DNA of 64,000 nt from Bradyrhizobium sp. ARR65 (GTDB taxonomy: Bacteria; Pseudomonadota; Alphaproteobacteria; Rhizobiales; Xanthobacteraceae): the NCBI RefSeq assembly GCF_000472385.1, contig NZ_AWZU01000007.1, forward strand, positions 62,001 through 126,000, written 5' to 3'. The stretch's first letter is position 1. Every line of letters starts with the position of its first letter. The notes under the pieces were generated by a model. It searched no databases, was not told the DNA's origin, and saw nothing but the letters and a program-made list of their open reading frames with translations. Made by a program: the position numbers and the translations under genes. This document shows, piece by piece, positions 50,878 through 60,347 of this stretch.

Positions 50878-51768
50878 ATGTCTGTCGAAAGCACAATTGC
50901 ACGCGGCGCGGTTCACGACGCAATCGAGATCATTCCGACCGGCGCTGCGCTCGGCGCGCAAGTGCAGGGCGTCGACTTGCGGTCGCTCGACGATCGGCAG
51001 TTTGCCGCTCTCAAGCGCGCCTGGCACCAGCATCAAGTGCTTCTCGTTCGCGGCCAGACGCTGAGCGATCAGGATCTCGTCGCATTCAGCCGCCGCTTCG
51101 GAGATCTCGATTTGGCTCCGGTCCAGGAAACCGGCCGGCGTTTTGTCGAGGGCATACCCGAAATCTATATCGTGTCCAACGTGAGGGTGAACGGCGAGCC
51201 GATCGGCAGCCTCGGCGCGGGGGAAGCCGTGTGGCACACCGACATGTCCTATCTCGAGGTGCCGCCGATGGCGAGCATGCTCTATGCGATCGAGGTGCCT
51301 CCGGTCGGCGGCAATACGTCTTTCTGCAGCATGTACGCGATCTACGATGCGCTCCCCGCGGAGACGAAACGGCGGATCGCGACGCTCAAGATCAAGCACG
51401 ATGGCACTTACAACAGCGGCGGCTATGTCCGTCAGGGCGTCACTCCGACCGATGATCCCAGAACCTCGCCCGGCGCCGTGCATCCCCTGGTCTGCGTCCA
51501 TCCGGACACCGGCCGGCAGATGCTTTATCTTGGCCGGCGTCGCAACGCCTATCTGCTCGGACTTGAGCTTGGGGAATCGGAAGCCTTGCTCGACGAGCTC
51601 TGGACCTATGTCGAGCGAGCGGAATTTTCCTGGGAGCATATCTGGAGGGTCGGCGATCTCGTGATGTGGGACAACCGCTGCACCATGCATCGGCGTGATC
51701 CGTTCGACGACTCGACCCGACGGATCATGCACCGCACCCAGATAAAAGGTCATGCGAGACCGGCCTGA
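50878..51768 (+). CDS. TauD/TfdA family alpha-ketoglutarate-dependent dioxygenase
   Basis: 296 residues from ATG 50878 with GGGGAGG ten bases upstream. Fe(II) ligands: H-x-D in VWHTDMSY (about 120) and the distal His in CTMHRRDPFD (about 273), with the 2-oxoglutarate Arg in RRIMHRTQIKG. It would hydroxylate a sulfonate, aryloxyalkanoate or similar compound. It is followed with a one-base overlap by an MFS carrier that probably brings in its substrate. The 284-base gap before it is AT-richer at 50676-50710 and probably holds the promoter; no motif could be assigned. Confidence 0.85.
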   Translation: MSVESTIARGAVHDAIEIIPTGAALGAQVQGVDLRSLDDRQFAALKRAWHQHQVLLVRGQTLSDQDLVAFSRRFGDLDLAPVQETGRRFVEGIPEIYIVSNVRVNGEPIGSLGAGEAVWHTDMSYLEVPPMASMLYAIEVPPVGGNTSFCSMYAIYDALPAETKRRIATLKIKHDGTYNSGGYVRQGVTPTDDPRTSPGAVHPLVCVHPDTGRQMLYLGRRRNAYLLGLELGESEALLDELWTYVERAEFSWEHIWRVGDLVMWDNRCTMHRRDPFDDSTRRIMHRTQIKGHARPA

Positions 51769-53030
51769 TGCGCAGGTTCGGCGCATCCAACTGGATTTTG
51801 CTGCTGCTGTGCCTGATGTACATGATCCTGTACGTCGACAGGGTCAACATCTCGACCGCAGCTCCGTTGATCAAGGCGAATTTGGGCTTGAGCAACACGC
51901 AGCTTGGTCTCGCCTTCTCGGCCTTTGCCTATCCTTACGCGTTGTTCCAACTGATCGGCGGCTATTTCGGCGACAAGTTCGGGGCGCGGCTCACGCTTTG
52001 CGTCAGCGGCCTGATTGTTTGCATTTCAACGGCGGCGACCGGATTGGTCGACAGTCTTGTGACCCTGGTCGCCGCTCGACTGGCACTCGGGATCGGCGAA
52101 GGCGCGACCTTTCCCACCGCAACGCGCGCCATGGCGGTGTGGACGCCCGAACGAAACTGGGCCTTTGCCCAAGGCATCACCCACTCCTTCGCGCGCATCG
52201 GCAATGCCGTCACGCCGCCTCTCATCGCTCTATTGATCGAGTTGGTATCGTGGCGCGGCTCTTTTGTCGTGCTGGCGTTGGCAAGCCTGATGTGGGTTGT
52301 GCTGTGGACCTGGTATTTCCGGGATGTGCCGACGACTCCGCCGCTGAGCAAGGAGGAGTTCGCCGCGCTGCCGACCCGCAGCCGCAACAATCCCAAGGAG
52401 CCGGTGCCCTGGCTCAAACTGTTCCAGCGCATGTTGCCGGTCACAATGGTTGATTTTTGCTACGGATGGACGCTGTGGCTGTTCGTGAGCTGGATTCCAT
52501 CTTTCTTCTACCAGAACTACCATCAGGATCTAAGACAGTCGGCGCTCTATTCCGCCGGCGTTTTCCTGGGCGGCGTGATCGGCGACACGCTCGGCGGTAC
52601 GGTGAGCGATCGCATCCTGCAGCGGACCGGGGACAGGGTCGCCGCGCGACGCAATGTCATCGTAGCCGGCCTGCTTGGCGGCTTCGTATTCCTGCTCCCA
52701 GTCATACTGATTCACGACATCAATATCGCCGCAGTTTCGCTTGCCGCAGCCTTCTTCTGCATCGAGCTTATTGTCGGTCCGATCTGGGCCGTGCCGATGG
52801 ATATCGCACCGAAGTACTCGGGGTCCGCGAGCGGAATGATGAACTTCGGCTTCGGCACCGCCGGCATCATTTCGCCGCTCGTGTTTGGCTATCTCGTCGA
52901 CCGCACCGGAAGCTGGACGCTGCCGTTCACCGGCTCGATCTGCCTGTTGCTGCTGGGCGCAGCCCTGGCGTTCCGCATGCACCCCGACAAGCCGTTTGAG
53001 GCCGCGCCTGTCAAGGCAGTTCTCGCATAG
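51768..53030 (+). CDS. MFS transporter, anion:cation symporter (ACS) type
   Basis: 420 residues; ATG overlaps the dioxygenase stop (TGATG). TM1 WILLLLCLMYMILYVDRVNISTAAP carries the DRVN motif of the ACS subfamily (phthalate, tartrate, glucarate carriers), followed by GGYFGDKFGARLT. About twelve helices. Likely imports an organic acid for the coupled TauD-type enzyme. Confidence 0.85.
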   Translation: MRRFGASNWILLLLCLMYMILYVDRVNISTAAPLIKANLGLSNTQLGLAFSAFAYPYALFQLIGGYFGDKFGARLTLCVSGLIVCISTAATGLVDSLVTLVAARLALGIGEGATFPTATRAMAVWTPERNWAFAQGITHSFARIGNAVTPPLIALLIELVSWRGSFVVLALASLMWVVLWTWYFRDVPTTPPLSKEEFAALPTRSRNNPKEPVPWLKLFQRMLPVTMVDFCYGWTLWLFVSWIPSFFYQNYHQDLRQSALYSAGVFLGGVIGDTLGGTVSDRILQRTGDRVAARRNVIVAGLLGGFVFLLPVILIHDINIAAVSLAAAFFCIELIVGPIWAVPMDIAPKYSGSASGMMNFGFGTAGIISPLVFGYLVDRTGSWTLPFTGSICLLLLGAALAFRMHPDKPFEAAPVKAVLA

Positions 53031-53345
53031 AGGCCGAGCCCAAGCCTTCGGGCGACCCGCTTTCAGCGACTGCTTCGAATCGGCGCCCGCGACCCGGTCG
53101 TGAATGACGCAGGTGGAAGTATCAAAATACCTCAGATAAAAGTGCATCGCCTTTGCGCCGATCCGCCGCCTTGGCACAGGGCAAATTTGCACTCGCGCGC
53201 CTTCAAAACCGCTGCGTCACAAAAGCGAACGAGTGCGGTCACGCTCCGTAAACTACCCTCCTTAAGACAATCTTCCCGCCTCACCATTAGCGTCGGAGGT
53301 GCAGCAGACATGATGCATTGAATTTTTTGGACTTCTGAACAGCCG
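53031..53345. other. Intergenic region before the GGDEF-EAL gene
   Basis: 315 bases with no convincing open frame on either strand. AT content rises toward 53290-53335 (ATGATGCATTGAATTTTTTGG), where the promoter of the downstream gene probably lies. No repeat or clear operator seen. Confidence 0.4.
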
Positions 53346-56219
53346 ATGGCTGCGCCTCGCAAGAAAAATACCCGCCCGCGTAGAAGGCCCCCGATGTCAG
53401 CACTGCTCGCGCTCAGCCAAGCCGCGCTCGACGGCGTGGCCGAGGGCGTTTGTGTTTATGATGCGGACAATCGCGTCGTTCTATTCAACCGCCGCTATCT
53501 CGAACTGTTCGACATGTCACCGGACGTGATCCGGACCGGGATCACCTACCGCCAAGTACTCGAACACAGCGCCTCACGCGGGAATTTTCCAGCCGACAGA
53601 TTCGAACAGATCTGGCGCGCGCGCGCTGAGCTCCTTTCCGCGAGAAAGCCGTTCAGCACGGAGCAGGTTTTGCCGAGCGGCATCGTGATGACGCTCAATA
53701 TTCAACCGCTGTCCGATGGCGGCTGGCTCACCGTTTGCGACGACATCACGCGCCGGGCGCGGCTCGAGAGCGCCTTGCGGGTGCAGACCGAACGCATCGA
53801 GCATGCATTCGCCCACATGTCCCACGGGCTGACGATGTTCGATCGCGACGAGCGGCTGATCATCTGCAACAGCCAGTACCTCGAGGTCTATGGGTTTGAT
53901 GCCGGCGTGATCAAACCGGGCGTCAGCTACCGCGAGATCGTGGAGCATTGGGTGTCCAGGGGTAACGCGAGCGGGCTCTCCGCGGAGAAGCTCTACGACA
54001 TGCAGATGAGCGAAATCCGTGGCGGAAATTCCCAACCCACGTTCCTGACCCGCGCCGACGGTCGCGTTGTCCAGGCCATCTCACGGCTGATGCCGAATGG
54101 CGGTTGGGTCACCGCCTGCGAGGACGTGACCGAGCGGTTGCGCGCGGAAGAAGCGCTGAAACGACAGAATTTCCTTTTCGATGCCGCACTTGAAAACATG
54201 GCGAACGGTCTTTGCGTCTACGACAAAGATTTTCGGCTTCTGGTTCGTAACAGCAACTATCTCAAGATCTATGGCCTCGCCCCGCACGAGGCGAAGCCCG
54301 GCATGCATTTGTCCGACCTGATCCGCACGGTGGTGGGGCACGGCGTCTACCCCGCCGACTTCCCGATCGACGCTCTGTTCGAAGAATTGCGTCAGCGGCT
54401 TTCCCAAATGAAGGACCTGACGGTGCAGCGCCGCATGTGCGACGGGCGGCTGCTCGCCGTGCGCTATCGCCCGCTAACGGACGGCAACTGCGTTGCCACC
54501 TATGAAGACATCACCGACCGCGAACGGGCGCATGAGGAGCTAGGCGAGCAATATCGTCGCTTCGATGCCGCGCTGAACAACATGACGCAAGGTCTCGTCA
54601 TGCTCGACAGCAACTTGCACGTCATCGTCTGCAATAAGCGCTATGTTGATATGTATCGCTTGTCACCTGACGTTGTGAAACCCGGCGTCGCCATGCGCGA
54701 GATCATGGAGCATAGCTGCGCCATCGGCAATCATCCGACCGCCACGCCGCAGCAGCTCTATGACGACTATGTCGAAAAGCTCAGGAGGGGCGGACATATC
54801 CTGCATCGTCATCTCGGTGACGGCCGCATCATCAAACTCACGCATCGCCCGATGGAGCATGGGGGTGGCTGGGTCATCACCTACGAGGACGTGACCGAGC
54901 ATCGCAAAGCCGAGGCGCGCGTGGCCCACATGGCCCAACACGATCCGCTGACCGATCTGTCAAATCGCGTGCTGTTCCGGGAGAAGATGAGCGGAGGCCT
55001 GGCGGAGATTGCGGCGCGCGGCGGCAAGATGGCGGTGCTGTGCCTCGATCTCGACAACTTCAAGACCGTTAACGACCGGCTCGGACATGCGATCGGCGAT
55101 CAATTGCTGCGGTGGGTCGCCGCGCGCATTAAGGAATGCGTGGGCGAGAACGATACGGTCGCGCGTCTCGGCGGTGACGAGTTTGCCGTGCTGCAACGCG
55201 GGCCGCAACCGCAATCGGCCGAACAGCTTGCCCGCCGCCTGGTCGAGGTCATCGGCCGCCCACCGCCGCTGGAGAACCACGTTATCCACACCGGCGTCAG
55301 CGTCGGCATTGCGATCGCGCCCGACGACGGGCTTGATCCGGATGAGCTGATGAAGTGCGCCGACCTCGCCCTTTACCAGGCCAAGGCGCAGGGACGAGGC
55401 GCGTATGAATTGTTCCGGCCCGAAATGGAGGCGCAGGCGCGGGCCCGGCACATACTGGAGAACGACCTGCGCTGCGCGCTGGAAGCCGGCGAGTTTCATC
55501 TTGCCTTCCAGCCACAAATTCGCCTGGGCACCGGCGAGCTGACCGGTTTCGAAGCGTTGCTGCGCTGGAATAGCGCCGCGCGCGGCCTGGTTTCACCGGC
55601 CGAATTCATCCCGATCGCGGAAGAGACAGGATTGATCGTTCCGCTCGGCGAATGGGTGCTGCGTACGGCTTGCGCGACGGCGGCCGGCTGGCCGGACAAC
55701 ATCAAGATCGCGGTGAACCTGTCGCCGGTGCAGTTTCGCGCCCGTGGCCTTGTGGCGATGGTCACCAGTGCGCTCGCCGCCGCCGGGCTGGACCCGAAGC
55801 GGCTCGAGCTTGAAGTCACCGAAACCGCATTGCTCCAAGATGACGAAGCGACGGTCGCGGTCCTGCACCAGCTTCGCAAGCTCGGCATCCGCGTCAGCCT
55901 CGACGATTTCGGCGTCGGATATTCTTCGCTCGGCTACTTGCGCAAATTTCCCTTCGACACCATCAAGATCGACCGTTCCTTCGTCGGCTCCCTTGGCGAA
56001 TCCCACGAGAGTGGTGCGATCGTTCGCACCATCGCGAGCTTGGGCGCCAATCTCGGCGTCGAGACGACCGCGGAAGGCGTCGAAACCGCCGAACAGCTCG
56101 AGCTTGTGCGTCAGGCCGGCTGCACCGCGGTCCAGGGCTTTTATTTCAGCAAGCCATGCTCCGCCGGCGATGTCGGTCACATCATCGAGCAGATGAACCC
56201 GGTGCACCGCGTGGCGTGA
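53346..56219 (+). CDS. Cyclic di-GMP enzyme with four PAS domains, GGDEF and EAL
   Basis: 957 residues (ATG 53394 is a possible later start; both ribosome sites are weak). Four tandem PAS-7-like modules occupy roughly 25-140, 150-270, 280-395 and 405-520; each has the (A/G)L-x-N/H-M-x-x-GL-x-(M/V)-(F/Y/L)D opening and an N-x-x-Y(L/V)x(M/I)Y core. The GGDEF domain follows with an intact LGGDEFA (about 607) and DLDNFKTVND; the EAL domain has GFEALLRW (about 734), DDFGVGYSSL and IKIDRSFV. Both active sites look complete, so it may make or degrade c-di-GMP depending on signal. No membrane helix: a cytoplasmic sensor. Confidence 0.9.
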   Translation: MAAPRKKNTRPRRRPPMSALLALSQAALDGVAEGVCVYDADNRVVLFNRRYLELFDMSPDVIRTGITYRQVLEHSASRGNFPADRFEQIWRARAELLSARKPFSTEQVLPSGIVMTLNIQPLSDGGWLTVCDDITRRARLESALRVQTERIEHAFAHMSHGLTMFDRDERLIICNSQYLEVYGFDAGVIKPGVSYREIVEHWVSRGNASGLSAEKLYDMQMSEIRGGNSQPTFLTRADGRVVQAISRLMPNGGWVTACEDVTERLRAEEALKRQNFLFDAALENMANGLCVYDKDFRLLVRNSNYLKIYGLAPHEAKPGMHLSDLIRTVVGHGVYPADFPIDALFEELRQRLSQMKDLTVQRRMCDGRLLAVRYRPLTDGNCVATYEDITDRERAHEELGEQYRRFDAALNNMTQGLVMLDSNLHVIVCNKRYVDMYRLSPDVVKPGVAMREIMEHSCAIGNHPTATPQQLYDDYVEKLRRGGHILHRHLGDGRIIKLTHRPMEHGGGWVITYEDVTEHRKAEARVAHMAQHDPLTDLSNRVLFREKMSGGLAEIAARGGKMAVLCLDLDNFKTVNDRLGHAIGDQLLRWVAARIKECVGENDTVARLGGDEFAVLQRGPQPQSAEQLARRLVEVIGRPPPLENHVIHTGVSVGIAIAPDDGLDPDELMKCADLALYQAKAQGRGAYELFRPEMEAQARARHILENDLRCALEAGEFHLAFQPQIRLGTGELTGFEALLRWNSAARGLVSPAEFIPIAEETGLIVPLGEWVLRTACATAAGWPDNIKIAVNLSPVQFRARGLVAMVTSALAAAGLDPKRLELEVTETALLQDDEATVAVLHQLRKLGIRVSLDDFGVGYSSLGYLRKFPFDTIKIDRSFVGSLGESHESGAIVRTIASLGANLGVETTAEGVETAEQLELVRQAGCTAVQGFYFSKPCSAGDVGHIIEQMNPVHRVA

Positions 56220-56298
56220 GAGGTAGTCGTCGTGGAGTGGGTTGAACCTCGCGAAACCCACCTTCTCGTTGATGGGTTCCGCTACCCCTCAACCGATC

Positions 56299-57225
56299 CT
56301 ACGCTCTCTTGAGCTGATCCAAGATCCTGTCGGCCTCGGTCCGCCAGTCGGGACTGCGCGCGAACGCCTTGCTATCTCTCGTCCCAAACACGCCGGTATC
56401 GGCGAGATCGGCCATCCAGGCTTGCCGCTCCGCCGTCCCTTGCGAGGACCAGGGCGCGAGCCCGATCTCGCGGACGGTCTCCGCGACCTCGCGCACTTCT
56501 TCGGCGCGCCGCCTGCCATGCTCGATCACGCGCTGGAAGAAGTAAGCGCCCTGCTTCTCCCAATCGATGCCGGGAAACGTCGTCGCAAGCGAGGCCAGCA
56601 CCGCATCCTCTACACCATAGGCCCGCGCGGTCGTAAAACTCTCGATGACCATGGCTTCCATGCCCTTGATCATGATGCTGCGGCACATTTTCACGGCCGA
56701 GGCAACACCCAGTTCCCCGCTGGCAACCTTCGCATCGAAGCCGAGAGCAACCAACAGCTGCGCCAGTTCCCGCGCGCCACCGCCACCGAGGAGGAGCGGC
56801 ACCTTGATTCGATAGGGCGGCACCGAAGTCATGACGGCACCTTCCACATAACGACCGCCTGCGCCATCAATTATCGCCGCTGCCCGTCGTTTGGCACCAG
56901 GCGAAGCCGAATTGAAATCCAGGAACCAGCAGCCGTTCCTGATTGCGGCGGCGCAGGCCTGCGCAACCGCGACGGCCTGGCTCGCCGTAACGGCGGAGAC
57001 GATGAAATCAGCATCCGCCGCCAAAGCCGCATGCGAGGGAGCGAGCGCAACGGCGAACCGTTCAGCATGCTCGTGCAACGCCCCCGATTGCCCGCCGCCG
57101 AGCTTGATGTCGTAAGCGCAAACCCTGACGTCTTGCTTCCGTAGATCTTCAGCGAGGATTCGTCCGACCTCGCCATAACCGATAAGGCCGATCTGCCAAC
57201 GTTTCGGATCAGGAGGCTTCGTCAT
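56299..57225 (-). CDS. NAD(P)-dependent dehydrogenase, 6-phosphogluconate/3-hydroxyisobutyrate type (DUF1932)
   Basis: 308 residues. Rossmann start WQIGLIGYGEVGRILAEDL (GxGxxG), DFNSASPGAKRRAA, then the all-helical C-terminal domain with VKMCRSIMIKGMEAMVIE, equivalent to the catalytic Lys helix of the beta-hydroxyacid dehydrogenases. Its start shares one base with the stop of the DHP-decarboxylase-like gene. Last gene of the minus-strand aromatic operon; probably oxidises or reduces a hydroxy acid of that pathway. Confidence 0.8.
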   Translation of the reverse strand: MTKPPDPKRWQIGLIGYGEVGRILAEDLRKQDVRVCAYDIKLGGGQSGALHEHAERFAVALAPSHAALAADADFIVSAVTASQAVAVAQACAAAIRNGCWFLDFNSASPGAKRRAAAIIDGAGGRYVEGAVMTSVPPYRIKVPLLLGGGGARELAQLLVALGFDAKVASGELGVASAVKMCRSIMIKGMEAMVIESFTTARAYGVEDAVLASLATTFPGIDWEKQGAYFFQRVIEHGRRRAEEVREVAETVREIGLAPWSSQGTAERQAWMADLADTGVFGTRDSKAFARSPDWRTEADRILDQLKRA

Positions 57226-58094
57226 CAGTTCAACTCCCGTGTCGTCTCGTCAAAGAGGTCATCGACCTGGAAGCGTCGAGGGATCAGAGATTGCTGGGCG
57301 GCGTAGCTTATAATCAGCTCAACCGATTTCCTGTTGGCTTCGACGCCAAAGGGAACGGGATCGGGAGCCGCCGGCCGCCCCGCCCTGGCTTTGCTTTGCT
57401 TGAGCAGCCGATAGATTTCGCGCACGATGTCGGGCCGCTCGCCCGCAAGCTTTTCAGTCACGACTACCAGGTGATTGACCGGGAAAACGCCATGTTTGGC
57501 AAACCATCGCTGGGCCTCCGCCGCCGGATCGGCGAATAGCGACTTGAGCCGGGGATCGCTGGAGGTCTCACCAAGCACGGCATCGAGTTCGCCGTTCAAG
57601 AGCATCTGGATGATGTTCTTGCCTTCCGCTGCGCGCTCGGTCGTGTCGCGATATTCGGCGACATGCGAATCCTCGAAAGTGACCCAATGGATTCCATCGA
57701 GATTGACGCCGTAATCATTGGCAAGGATTCCGCGGATCCAGGCGCCGGTCGTCGTGGTGAAGGAGCGGATGCCGACACGCCTGCCTTGCAGATCGCGCGG
57801 CCCGATCGTCCCGCGTTCGCCGTTGTAAATCGCATAGGCGTGCTGAAACCGTCCGAGCATCACGGCCGGCAGCAACACCAGCGGTTTGCGATGGGCTTTC
57901 GCCATCAGATAGGTGACGATCGCCATCTCGCAGATGTCAAACGCCTGCTCACGCACCATCGGCTTGAAGGCCGCGTTGGTCGGCGTGTAGTCGATGAATT
58001 CGAGATCAAAAAGGTCCGAGCGGATCTCACCGCGTTTGAGCGGCTGCACATGGGGATAATTGCCGAGGACCGTGCGCAGTCGTGGACTAGCCAT
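57225..58094 (-). CDS. 4,5-dihydroxyphthalate decarboxylase-like protein
   Basis: 289 residues from ATG 58094 with GAGGTGG upstream. Begins LRTVLGNYPHVQPLKRGEI and continues FDICEMAIVTYLMAKAHRKPLVLLPAVMLGRFQHAYAIYN, the pattern of Pht5-type decarboxylases, a group built on a periplasmic-binding-protein fold but lacking a signal peptide, as here. True Pht5 gives protocatechuate, which would feed the 4,5-cleavage genes next to it. A binding-protein-like role cannot be excluded. Confidence 0.75.
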   Translation of the reverse strand: MASPRLRTVLGNYPHVQPLKRGEIRSDLFDLEFIDYTPTNAAFKPMVREQAFDICEMAIVTYLMAKAHRKPLVLLPAVMLGRFQHAYAIYNGERGTIGPRDLQGRRVGIRSFTTTTGAWIRGILANDYGVNLDGIHWVTFEDSHVAEYRDTTERAAEGKNIIQMLLNGELDAVLGETSSDPRLKSLFADPAAEAQRWFAKHGVFPVNHLVVVTEKLAGERPDIVREIYRLLKQSKARAGRPAAPDPVPFGVEANRKSVELIISYAAQQSLIPRRFQVDDLFDETTRELN

Positions 58095-58138
58095 CTCAAC
58101 CACCTCTAAATGACGAGTTCGCGCGAGCGGCCGGACGC

Positions 58139-58261
58139 CTAAGCCCGCTCGGGATGATCGACATGGACCAGACCTGCCCTGGCCAGCGCCTTGCGCATCT
58201 TATACATGTCCATGCCGCTCGCATCGGCGCGCTTGATGTTCCTGACCACGACAGGCTTCAT
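58139..58261 (-). pseudogene. Internally deleted remnant of a GalC/LigK-type CHA aldolase
   Basis: A 40-codon frame starting at ATG 58261 in an ATGA overlap with galB. Its first 13-14 residues (MKPVVVRNIKRADA) match the N-terminus of RraA-fold 4-carboxy-4-hydroxy-2-oxoadipate aldolases, and its last 25 (GMDMYKMRKALARAGLVHVDH) match their C-terminus (LDMYxMRxxLxxAGLxYVD). About 190 residues of the catalytic core are missing, and the join is in frame. The ends are still translated, so the deletion may be recent. Aldolase activity cannot remain. Confidence 0.65.
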
Positions 58262-58971
58262 TGCAGGATCTCCTCCACGGTCGGAAATAGGCGCTGATAG
58301 GCTTCGCCATAGGTCATGGGAACGCCTGTGTTGCGGCTGCCCTGGATGCCGCGGTTGAGCGCCACGCGCTCGTAATATCCCCAGAGATGTTTTTGCGCCG
58401 CCAGGATCTGGAACGCCTCGTATTTCTGCTTCCAGACCTCGTCGATCTTGAGGATCAGGCTTGGTTTGAAGTTGCACATTTCCGGCTGATGGGGCTCGAA
58501 CAGAAATACCGGCGGCGCTGCGTATTTGTATTTCGCGTCCGGTTTATGGCCCATCGCCTGCGCGACCACGCGCGTCTGCTGCGCGAAATGCGCTGCATCA
58601 GGGTGATCGAAATTGTAAGGGTCTTCGAGCGCATGCGTCAGCACGAAGCTGGGATTGAGCTCACGGTAGATATCGACCATGCGGTCGAAATGGGCCTCGT
58701 TGAGCTTGAGCGGATAGTCGCCGCAATCAAAGAATTCGATCTCCGCGCCGAGCAATTTTGCCGCGCGCTCCGCCTCATCCCTTCGCCCGGCCTTAACAGA
58801 CTCCAGCGTCGCGCCCGCCTCCTTCCAGGCGAATTGGCTTTCGCCGCGCTCGCCGAACGACAGGCAGACGATCTTGACCCGGTACCCCTTGTTGGCGTGG
58901 AGCGCGATGGCACCCCCGGCGCGCCAGACGAAATCTCCGGGATGGGCTGTGATCACAAGACCGGTTCTCAT
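58258..58971 (-). CDS. galB: 4-oxalomesaconate hydratase (GalB, PIG-L/LmbE family)
   Basis: 237 residues from ATG 58971 with GGAG nine bases upstream. PIG-L-type zinc site: AHPGDFVWRAGGAIALHA (AHxxD), CLSFGERGES, and the second-shell HPDAAHFAQQTR (HPDH-like). The whole chain parallels Pseudomonas putida GalB (VISAHSADFVWRAGG..., DPYNYDHPLATH, EPHQPEQCEW), which hydrates 4-oxalomesaconate to CHA in gallate and protocatechuate 4,5-degradation. Downstream aldolase galC is a remnant, so the next step must be encoded elsewhere. Confidence 0.85.
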   Translation of the reverse strand: MRTGLVITAHPGDFVWRAGGAIALHANKGYRVKIVCLSFGERGESQFAWKEAGATLESVKAGRRDEAERAAKLLGAEIEFFDCGDYPLKLNEAHFDRMVDIYRELNPSFVLTHALEDPYNFDHPDAAHFAQQTRVVAQAMGHKPDAKYKYAAPPVFLFEPHQPEMCNFKPSLILKIDEVWKQKYEAFQILAAQKHLWGYYERVALNRGIQGSRNTGVPMTYGEAYQRLFPTVEEILQ

Positions 58972-59015
58972 TTTTTGGCACTCCATTCTCTTGCCGAACG
59001 CATCACGCTGCTCCG

Positions 59016-60314
59016 TTACGTCATCGCGGCCGTCGTTTCGCCATCGAGCACTCGCTTGAGCCGGCCTTCATCGAGAGCCCTCTCCCACTTAGCGATGGCG
59101 ATGGTCGCGACCGCGTTGCCGACAAGATTTGTCGGGGTCAGCGCCTGCGACATCAGGCGGTGGATGCCCAGCACCAGCGCCACGCTCGCTACGGGAATGC
59201 TGCCCGTCGCCGCAAGCGTTGCCGCCAGCACAACGAACGCCGCCCCTGCCACGCCGGCCGCACCCTTGGAGGTCACCAGTAAGATCAGGAGAAGCGCGAC
59301 CTGCCGCTCCAGATCCAGCGGCGTGTTGGTCGCCTGGGCCAGGAACACGCTGGTCGCAGCCAGATAGAGGCAGGTGCCGTCGAGATTGAAGGAATAGCCG
59401 GTGGGAATCACGAGCCCGACCACGCTCCGCTCGCATCCAAGGGCCTCAAGCTTTGAAATCATCCGCGGCAGCACCGTCTCGGAGGACGTCGTCGCGATGC
59501 AGATCAAGAGTTCACCCCAGATGTAGCGGATCAATTTCACCAGACTGAAGCCACAAAACCGCGCAACCACGCCAAGCGCAACAATGATGAAAACAACGCA
59601 GGTGAAATAGAAGCCCGCCAGCAGCTTGCCGAGCGAAGCCAGCGCCCCAACGCCGAATTTGCCGACAGTGAATGCGATCGCGCCGAAAGCCCCGATGGGC
59701 GCCGCCCACATGATGATGCCGACCACGGCAAAGATCATTTTCGCGGCGATATCGATGAGGTCGACGAGCGGCTTTCCTCGTTCGCCCAACTGCACCAGCG
59801 CGAAACCGCAAATGACGGAAATGAACAGCACCTGCAGGATATTGCCTTCAGCAAAGGCGCCGGCGAATGTGCCGGGAATGATGTTCAGCAGAAACGGCGA
59901 GAAGCCTACGGCGGCCGTCTGCTTGATGTAGGGTTCGATAGCGCTGGTGTTGATGGCGGCCGGATCGATGTTCATCCCGGCGCCCGGCTTCAAGAGATTG
60001 ACTGCGATCAAGCCGATGATGAGTGCGATCGTCGTCATGATCTCGAAATAGACGATCGCCTTCAGCGCGACGCGCCCTACCCGCGCGACGTCGGCCATGT
60101 GAGCGATGCCGTGCACGAGGGTGCAGAAGATGATCGGCGCGATCAACATGCGGATCGCTTTGATGAAGGCGTCGCCCAGCGGCTGCATCCTGGTGGCAAG
60201 ATCAGGATGAAAAACGCCAAGCGCGATGCCGAGCGCCATGGCAATCAGCACCTGGACCCAGAGCTCCTTCCACCACGCTCTCATGCGCTGCTTTTCGATG
60301 ATCAGCGTCGTCAT
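59016..60314 (-). CDS. dctA: Dicarboxylate/proton symporter, DctA (DAACS) family
   Basis: 432 residues, the DctA length. LWVQVLIAMALGIALGVFHPDLA, then LLICIATTSSETVLPRMISKLEALG with the serine-rich re-entrant loop (TSSETVLP) and GYSFNLDGTCLYL (the NxDGT motif). About eight helices plus two hairpins. Imports C4-dicarboxylates or, in this aromatic operon (between ligI and galB), more likely an aromatic-derived di- or tricarboxylate. Confidence 0.88.
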   Translation of the reverse strand: MTTLIIEKQRMRAWWKELWVQVLIAMALGIALGVFHPDLATRMQPLGDAFIKAIRMLIAPIIFCTLVHGIAHMADVARVGRVALKAIVYFEIMTTIALIIGLIAVNLLKPGAGMNIDPAAINTSAIEPYIKQTAAVGFSPFLLNIIPGTFAGAFAEGNILQVLFISVICGFALVQLGERGKPLVDLIDIAAKMIFAVVGIIMWAAPIGAFGAIAFTVGKFGVGALASLGKLLAGFYFTCVVFIIVALGVVARFCGFSLVKLIRYIWGELLICIATTSSETVLPRMISKLEALGCERSVVGLVIPTGYSFNLDGTCLYLAATSVFLAQATNTPLDLERQVALLLILLVTSKGAAGVAGAAFVVLAATLAATGSIPVASVALVLGIHRLMSQALTPTNLVGNAVATIAIAKWERALDEGRLKRVLDGETTAAMT

Positions 60315-60347
60315 CTCGAACCTAGGCCTTCGCGCGGCGCGCCCGTT

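Noticed and set aside
56299..57225. The dehydrogenase as the missing 2-formylglutarate reductase of the nicotinate pathway
   Set aside because: It belongs to the same broad family as the E. barkeri enzyme, but lies 25 kb away in an aromatic operon and differs in its DUF1932-type C-terminal half; there is no evidence for the link.
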